Below, piece after piece: positions 10,301 through 19,300 of a DNA stretch of 40,862 nucleotides (positions within the stretch are counted from its first letter, which is position 1; the number at the start of each line of letters is the position of its first letter). The notes under the pieces are model-generated. The model was not told the origin of the DNA and searched no databases. It saw only the letters and a list, made by a program, of their open reading frames with translations. Made by a program: the position numbers and the translations under genes. The DNA comes from Legionellaceae bacterium (GTDB lineage: Bacteria; Pseudomonadota; Gammaproteobacteria; Legionellales; Legionellaceae): positions 1 through 40,862 of the forward strand of contig CANJQE010000003.1 in assembly GCA_947476305.1 (NCBI GenBank), in the 5' to 3' direction.

Positions 10301-13300
10301 TATTAAGGAGTTTTAAGAAGAGGGTCGTGCTAAGATCTGGTCGTTTTATGAATAAATCTATTAATTCGGGTGAACTGCATTTTTCATATATTTGCTCCAA
10401 AAATGAGCTAAGTAGAGGGCCTGTATAATTATAATCAACAAGTATCTTCATTTCCTCAGGATCGGCATGCCCAATCATTTGTTCAAAAGGTAGTTTAAAG
10501 CTAATATTTTGCTTTAATATTTTGAGTATTTTGATAGCAAATTGAGGACAATATTTCAAATCAAATAGGTTAACTAATGAAAAGATAAAGGTTAAACCTT
10601 GATTAGAATTAAGATAAGTCCTAGTTGTACCTCTTTTATAAATTGCTTCAAAACTGCGAAGCGCACACTCTTCCCATTGTTCTCTATTAGAAGCATCATA
10701 AAGGGCATAATTATAAGCCTTTCTGGCAATAATTTTTAATGTCTCAAATTCAATATAAGGCCCCTTAGCCTCTATTATTTGTAGTAATAAGCTAGGGGGG
10801 CATTTAGAGTAATTTACAATCTTTTCCATGACAGTGGAGTCTGCTTCCATATGCTTCGCTACTGCAAGTAAGATTGGTTCTTTATAATAAGGACTAACAA
10901 CAACAGCAGATAAGACAAGAGGATCGATTGGTGATTTTGGATTATTTAAAATGGATAATAACTCTTCTTCGAATGGCATTCCCGTATTTATTATTGATAA
11001 TAAATTAGAAGAGCTAAGCGCGGGATGTTTATAAATTGCCTGTCTAATTTCTTTCCTATTTTGCAATTTATAATAAATAAGCTCAAGAATTTGGTTTTCT
11101 TTTACATGGGGTAAAAGCTCTAATATCTGCCGCTCACTAAGATTTTTTTCCAGTAATAAACTAACAGTTCTAAAAGATAAATTGTCTTGGGTAAGCAACA
11201 CACGTAGTTGTTTTTCACTTTCACAACGCACTATTAAAGTTGCTATCAATTCTTCTGTGAATAGCTTAAAAGGCAGGCTTAATAATTTATCAGTAAGAGC
11301 TGGATCTTTAATAGGAGAATAAAGCACACTAGAAAGAATTTCTTTATTAAGCACAGGGCTTTCCAATACCTTACACAGTATCTCCACTGAGTTGGTGAGA
11401 TGAGCTATTCGCTGTAAATTGTTTATTAATTCAATAGAATTTTTTAGAGCAGGATGTCGAGATACTCGTTCGATTAGATCAATATAAGCACAAGCACTAT
11501 TGGGGTATTGTTTATAAAAATTATCTAGGGTCTGGCCTAAATAATGCTCTAGAATTACTCTCTCATCAGGATTAATTAATAGCTTACCTAAGCTTAAAGA
11601 GGCTTTTCCTATGCTTTCTAACAAAGAACTAAATTTCTGCAAATGACTTAGGTGGACGTTAACAAAACTAAGACTTTTTAAAGGGAGACGAAATTTTTGC
11701 TGTAGGGTGGTTAAACTAGGAATACTTGTTTGCCAATTACTATGGATGTCGAGAAAAGCATTGGCCATTTTTTTATAGTCTTCAGCTTGAGCCACGCTGG
11801 TTTCAGGAAAGAGACTTTCCCAATCAAAGAGAGTGAGATCTTCATAAGGATGGTCTGCAATATAAGCAAAGCCTTCAATATTTGATTGCGTCAGCAGAAC
11901 TTTTAATTCCTGTAATTTTTTTTCACAACCAGGACGGAAAGGAAGAATGTGATGTTCGAAAAACTCTAATTTTTGTAAAGTCTGTTCGTTTAGCCACTCG
12001 GATTGAGTTTCAGGATTTAAAAAACAATTAAATTCTCCATTAAAAAAACGAACCTGTTCACGAAGCGCTTGGTACTGCTTTGTGAGGTGAACTCCATCAG
12101 TTTGTGTCCCACAAATAAGTGTGTCTTCAGTAGTAGCGACCCAATTGCCTGGAGTGGCTTCAATATGAGCCTTTAGATGTTCTAATTCTTGGGGGGTAAG
12201 TATCATCGCATGGAGTACACCGGATTCCATATGATACCAAATAAGTGATGCCGGTTTTAAAAAGGCATCTAAGTAGTTCTTTTGTTTGATATGAGTTTCT
12301 GCATAACTTTTACTTACTCGGAGTTGCTCTGAAAACAAAGTAAGAGGGGCTTTTATTGGAGAATGCATTGTATTTATTGTTATGGAAGTCTTATTTAACT
12401 CACTTAGATTGCTAAAAAGTGTGGATAAGGCATAGTTTTTCCATACAACAGGCTTGCTTTCTTCTAAAGTAGGATCAAATAATTCATTAATAGTAGCAAC
12501 TTGTATTTGAGTCGCCTTATGAACTTCTTTTTGTGCTTCAACTTCAGTTGATAAATCCTTAATACTATTTTCATATTCAGACATACAATGAACTAATGCT
12601 TTAGTGATTATGTCATCCAACTTCAAAGACATTTTATTAAGATCAGAGTCAGATAAAGGAATAGCTCCTGTTGTAAAAGCCTGGGTGCATAAAATTAGAA
12701 GCTGCTGTTTATATTGTTTTAGTATCTGCTCAGTAGGTTGTTTTTTACTTAAAGCCCCATACAATTCAAAGAGATCATTGGACGGAGTATGTACAAAAAA
12801 TAATTTAAATGCTTGCGCTAAAGCTGCTTTAGTTTTTGCCAACTCAGAGGGAAGATCTTGTATGATGTTAAGACAATGACGTCTTGCTATATTCGCCATT
12901 TGTCCTTTAGCAGCAAATAAATTATCCATTAACAGTGTTTGGCGATCTGTTTTAGAGAATTTTTTAACAAGTTCAGCTCGTGTTATTCCACTCAATTTTG
13001 TTGGGGTTATTAATTCAACGCTTTGTTTTTGCCCCAAACCTCTCATGCGCATATTACCTTGTAAGAAGGATTGTAAAGACGTTTTTTCATCTACTAAAAC
13101 AAGCGCATGTGCCTGTTCATCTTGAGTAATATCTGTACCTAAAGTACGGGCCTGATCATAATAAGTGAAACGTTCATTAGGAGTGGAACCGAGTAAATGA
13201 TTTATTTCATTCACATCAGTAGTTTTAAGAATAATAGGTAACTCAGGTTTATTAACTTCAATAGCACATAAGACCTGCTGGTCATTAAAATAGAGTACAT

Positions 13301-16300
13301 GTTTTAGTGGGGTACTAAATTGCGCTTGGTGGCTAAGAATATAAGCAGCTAATTCTTTTGCTACTGTGAAATTATCTATACCTTGAAAAGCTGCTCTAAT
13401 ATCAATAAGGGCACGACAATGTGCGGGTTCTTGAGAATTAGTAAGTATATGGCTAATAAATTGAGTGGGCGTTTCATAATCGACATGAGTAATTGCTGTT
13501 TTCTTATGATGAAGCAACTCAATAATATAACCATCAGTTCCTAAAGAAGAGGTTTTATCGTATTCAAGTCGTTGATGATAGGTCGTGTGATTCGATGGAG
13601 TGCCTGATACTGCCTGAACGGTATGATATAAATCTACGTGATTAAATGAATCACTATGGATAATACTGCTATCACGAGGAATATGCTTTAAAGTTTGATT
13701 TTGCAGTATATCCAGTATAAGCGTTTTATTATCTTTTAAACGCTCATGAAGGGTATTTATTTGTTGTTCATTATCGAGTTTTATTTGACTTAAAGTCAAA
13801 CCTAAATCAGGCCATAATAGGGCAAATCCTTGGGCTGTAGGCGTGTCATCCAGTCGAGCCAAATGCTTATTTTTAAATAGTTCTTGCAGCGCTATTTCCT
13901 GCAATTGTGCAAGGTATTCCTTTAATAATTCTTTACTTACGCCTTTAATAAAAAGCATCTGACAGGTGTAATTAATGGCTTCTAGGTTATTACCAAAACG
14001 ACTACGCTCATTAGGAATATTATTGGCTTCATAAGGGATAGCTAAAGTTTGTTCAATAGCGCTTAAGTTTGGCTTTTTAGAGGCGCCATAATTTGTATTT
14101 AAACGACGTACTAAGGTTGCAGGTAAAAGAGTATTAATTTGTTGTTTAAAAAATGCCAATGCGGCCTTGATTTCAGCTGGAGCCTTTTGGATTATTTTAG
14201 GCTGGTCACCCGTGTTGGTTAAATAATCAAATAACTCCTTAATAACGGCAGAACCATAGGTTTTTTCAGCAAAATTAACAAAACTATGAAGTGGACTATT
14301 TGTCTCTTTCAGTAGTTTTTTTGCTAGATCATGCTTAAACGGTGTCCAATTGTATTCCTCATTCAGCAAAGGAGCTGTTTTAATAAAATGGGGATCAATG
14401 TATTGAAATAAGGAAATTGCATTTTGAATGGTGGCTTGAGGAAGCGGTTTTTGCTCGCCAATAGTATAGTTAAGTTTCTTTTTGATCCACAAGCCTTGAT
14501 GTACTTCATCAATAATCGCGTCACCATGATGATGAATAAGATTGATGATTTTGTCGCACCAATAAATTTGTTTTTCCCATTCCTCGTCGAGGGGACCTTC
14601 AGAAAGCAATAACTCTAAATATTTTAATTCAAGCGATTGCATTGACTCACCAGCAGTTACTATATAACTGCGGCTAGTCATGACCTCTATAAATTTATTG
14701 TATAATTCCTCTAGACGTTTAGAGGAGCTATTGCTGTCTCTGTTGAACTCAAAGCGATAGGCTGTTTTACCAAATAAACGTTGGGAGCTTCGATTGAGAT
14801 CTACATGATTTGTAGCTAATAGGGCTTGCGGAACTTCTACAATTACTAAATTAGTTCCTTGCGCTTTTTGTTCGGCTACGATTGGTAAAATTACTTTTGA
14901 TTTACCTCCGCCAGGAATTATTTTTTCTACAGTTTCTTTAAAGGTTTTTTGTGTCGTTTTTTTTAATAGTATTTTTAAAGCACTCACTTGCCGTGGTCGC
15001 AATATCAGTTCTTCTTCATGTTCTAGAAGTACTATTGCGGGTGAATCAAGACCTGGAATAACTTTTTTGGCTAATAAATCTAAAGCAGGAACAAGATCTC
15101 TAGCTTCACGGCTATGTTTTGCTTTGCTTATGGCCTTTTGAATTTTCTGGACCATCTGGGATTGAATCCCATGTGCTAAAGCATCATGCATAAGTTCGTG
15201 GAGTTTTGCTGCTTTTTTCAGGCTTAAACCAGTTTTTTCAATGGTTAAATTCAGATCTGCTTTAGTATACAAGCTATATAAATCTGCTTTGCTCAAAATA
15301 GTACGTTTTTTGGCTGCTTGCTCCATCAACCATAAGCGCATTTGCTGTCGATCCTCAGGACCTTCATTGGCAAGATTTAAGGTTTTTTTCCATAATACTA
15401 AAGAAGCTGAATGTATTTTTGGTTCAATAGACGTGATTAGAGCGTCCATTTGGCTCCAAGCAAGGGAGTCGCTCATTAGTTTTTGAGCAAGTGCAATCTG
15501 CTGCTGTTCTAACTGAAGTTGATTTTTACCTGCTTGTTCTTCGGCTATAATCAAGTCTATTAAATTAATATTTATGCTTTTGATAAGTTGCTCATGACCT
15601 AGTTCATGTTGTTGCTGTAGTTCATTGTATTCATTGATAAAAAACTCGAGATTTGTACCTTTTCCAATATTTTGTGCTACAGGCACATAAGTTGAAGTCA
15701 GTGAAGAAACGGCTAGGCTAGGAGCTACGTTATGTTGATCTAAAATCTCTTGAGGGGTGGCTAAAATATCTTTATAAACATCCACTACTTCATACACTGA
15801 AAGTGGCGGAACATAATAGCTGCTACTTTTTAACGTTAATTGATGAACGTTAAAGGGAGCGCTTAAACTGGCTATTTGCTCATTATTATGAGCAGCCCGA
15901 TATAAAATATTGCAAAAAAGAGCTCTATTAGTTGACTGATTTTCTAAGCTAATATGACGTTCGGCTATTAATGTTTTAGTACAAAAATCTAAAAGGGCTT
16001 TTTTGCGGACTGTATTTGTACCTAGCATTATTTGTAAATAAGCAGGGAAGTGAGTAATCAATGTTCCTTCGCTTATTGTAGATCCTAAGGCTACAACTGC
16101 TTCATCTAGGACGTCTTCCGAACATGCTTTACCAGGAAGCTTATATATCCAAGCATTTAGGCTCTCAATTTCATCTTTGCTAAGATGGGCTTGTTTGATA
16201 CGGCAATTAGCAGCTAACTTAAGGTTGATCGTTTTTAGTTGCAAAGCACTTGAAACTGCTATTATGGGCTTTAGAGTGTTCAAATACTTTTCAATTTGTT

Positions 16301-19300
16301 GCGGCCGTTGCGCATCGACCTCAGAAAGTGATTTGGTGCTTTTAAGAGTTAATAAGGTTTGATGTTCTTGTTGTAAGGTTTCAAGATTTAACAACATCCA
16401 CTCATAAGCTAATGCACCTTGAGGCGCAAGACTGGATTCTTGAGTTTGTTGATAATGATTTAGTAGGCGTTTGCGTTCAGTCCCAGATAAACTATAAGAA
16501 TCATCAAGATGGCGACGCATTGCTTGAAAACGAGTAAAGGTTTTATAAATTATTGAAGGTAGGGAGTTGAGAAAACTAACTTGATCATCATATTGTCTTT
16601 TTTCCCAATGGAAATTAGCTGTATCTTTATCACCAGTTGGAGAAGGTATTTTAAAAGTATGATCTTGTGATACGTAATCACATAGCATACTAAGGGCTTT
16701 AAGTTTACAAGCCATGTAAGGCGGAGTTCTACGAACTGCTTTTTTTGTTTCCTTTTCCAGTCCGGTTAATATATGCGGAACATCATTACAAATCCAAGAA
16801 AGGTATTGCAGCTCAGCAGGTGAGCCTGTTAATCCACCCAAACGAGTCCGACAATCCTCTAGTACAGCCCAGGCTTTTTTAGTTTGATTAGTTGCAAGAT
16901 AAATATAGGCTAAATAAAGAGCATCTGCGGTATTATCAGCAATGGGCTCGTCATCTTTTAGACGAAAACTAACATAACGTTCACTATTTTTGTAATGCCA
17001 TAAGGGTTTGTTTTGTAAGCATTTTAAATTTTTTTCAATATGAGTTTTTGCGATAGTTCCATTAGTATCATGGATTACAGGATATACCTCACTTATTTCA
17101 GCCTCATTATTTGTGGCATAAAATCGAGCTATAGGAATAAGTACACGTTGATGACTATCTTTTTTTAATACTAAGCCTGCGACGCTAGGATGAATTGGCG
17201 ATGGGCAGTTAAGTACTTCTTCCTTTGTTTCTGCAAGCGTTAAGTTATGATGGACTCGTGTAAAACGAAGATTAAATCGTGGTAGTTCAACATAAGCACT
17301 ATCCCTACTTTGATGATGTAATAAGAATTGAGAACTTTCAAAGTTAGTTAATAGTGAGGCCCACGGACTTTTTAGGGGTTTTAGTAAGAAGGGGGTAACT
17401 ATTCCCTTATCATCTAACAGGGTAATTGTGTCGCCGGTAATTTTATAAAGTGCTTTATGGTTTTGTACTAATATCCCTTCTGTAGTTGAGTTGAGGCAGC
17501 GCCAATAATCGGTACTGCCATCTAAAAGAATAGTAGGTAATCCATTAAGAACGGATTTAATGGTCTTATTAGCATGTTGGGCTAAATGATTGGAACTTAG
17601 TGCTTGTAGCTCATAAAGTTGCTCCCCATGATCAATCGTCCAGTATTGTTGAATGGTTAAATTATTATCATGATAAAAGAGTTTTGTTTTTTTCTTATTG
17701 TGAACTAGATAAAGATAAATTCCATCAAGAGAGATAAAGCATTCTTCGGGTTGTGATAATTGTAGATGCTGGATCAAAGGATGATTTTTAATGACTAAGG
17801 GAAGGCCACTGCGGGCTAAATTGTTTTCAAATAATTTCCCGAGCATTACATTAAATTGATAAAGGCTTTTACCAGTAAAAGTAATTAAATCATAAAGAGG
17901 AAAACTGCCTTTTAATCTTAAGTCTTTCAAAAAGCTATTATTGGCAATAAGTGCTTTTCTAATGATTCTTTCTAGGAAGAAGGAATATTTTTGATTTTCT
18001 TGAGATAAAGTCAGTTGAAAACGTGCAACCGCACAATCAAAGTCATTTTTATCTGAGCTGCTTTCTTCGATAAATGATGATTGTGTATGACTTTGAATAT
18101 AAAAATAAGCATTCAAAGCAAGTTCTAATTCCTCTGAGTTAAGATGGCCTGCTTCTATTTTTGCTGCTGTGGCAAGAAAAAAATAATAATGTAAAGTATA
18201 AATAACCTCCGGATTTGTACTCGTTGTTAATTGTTTTTGAATTTCTTTTTGAATGTTCTCTAAGCGTGTTATGCCTTCTGAAGCTCCACTTAAAGCGAGA
18301 TAGTTACTGGCAAGAAAATTTAATTTTAAGAAAAATAAAGATTCAGGCGTATATTGACCATGTTGAGTAAAAAAACGAAGAGATGTTTCGAGAAACTCAT
18401 CAAATTGAGAAAAAAAGCCTTTTTTTCTAATGGCTTCTCTAAGTAATCCTGGTTGAAACAAATTTGCTTCTAAATACAGTCGATTAGAGCGTTCCGATAG
18501 TTTATCTACATTACGCTTGAAATAATCTAAAGTAAGGGCAATTTGTATATTGGGATTAGCTCTTAAGTGAAAATAATCGCGTGCGATAATATCCTTATGA
18601 GTTATGTTTTGTGATTGGGCCTGCTCTTCAAAATCTACATCGGGATGAAGCTGAATGTGATTTGCTGTTCGCGCTTCAATGGATTTGGAATAGGTTGAAG
18701 GAACATCAGATTCTAAGGCGCTCTTAGCATGAGAAGGGGAGAGGGAATACTTATGTTTTATGAGCTTTTGTGAGAGCTCCTGATAGGGAACAAAAGTAGG
18801 GTATAAAGGGGAGGAAACGCGAAATGAATTTAAGACTATCTCTGGAGTAATATAAGGGGCTTCTTTGTATTGAACAGTAAAAAAGGGATTAATAGCCGCT
18901 CTTAACGTTCCTTCATAAGCAATATGAGCTTTAATTTTTTCAATTAAGGGATTAAAACGAGCGTCAAGACTTTGAGTTCCTGCAATATGCAAAGACAGCA
19001 TATATAAAGATTCGAGTTTATGATGTCTGATACTGTTATATAGTTCTGCTATATTGCTACCAAAATCTTTAGTAAATAATCGTTGTAATTCATCATTAAG
19101 AACTGGCTCAGTATTTAGAATTTCTTTGAAATAGTTATAAAATTCCTTATCGAATACAAGCTTTTGAGGTGCATATTTATTTTGTAAGCTGTGAAAACGT
19201 TCATCCATTTGAGGGCTGTTAGTTGCCCAAAATGGGTTTCTTTTTTGATTGGCAATAATGGATTGTAAGGTTTGATTAGTAAAATGCTGGAAAGAAGGCT

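Noticed and set aside
8450-16362. Several plus-strand frames of 60-99 codons inside the giant gene
   Set aside because: They are antisense shadows, without ribosome sites or recognisable domains.
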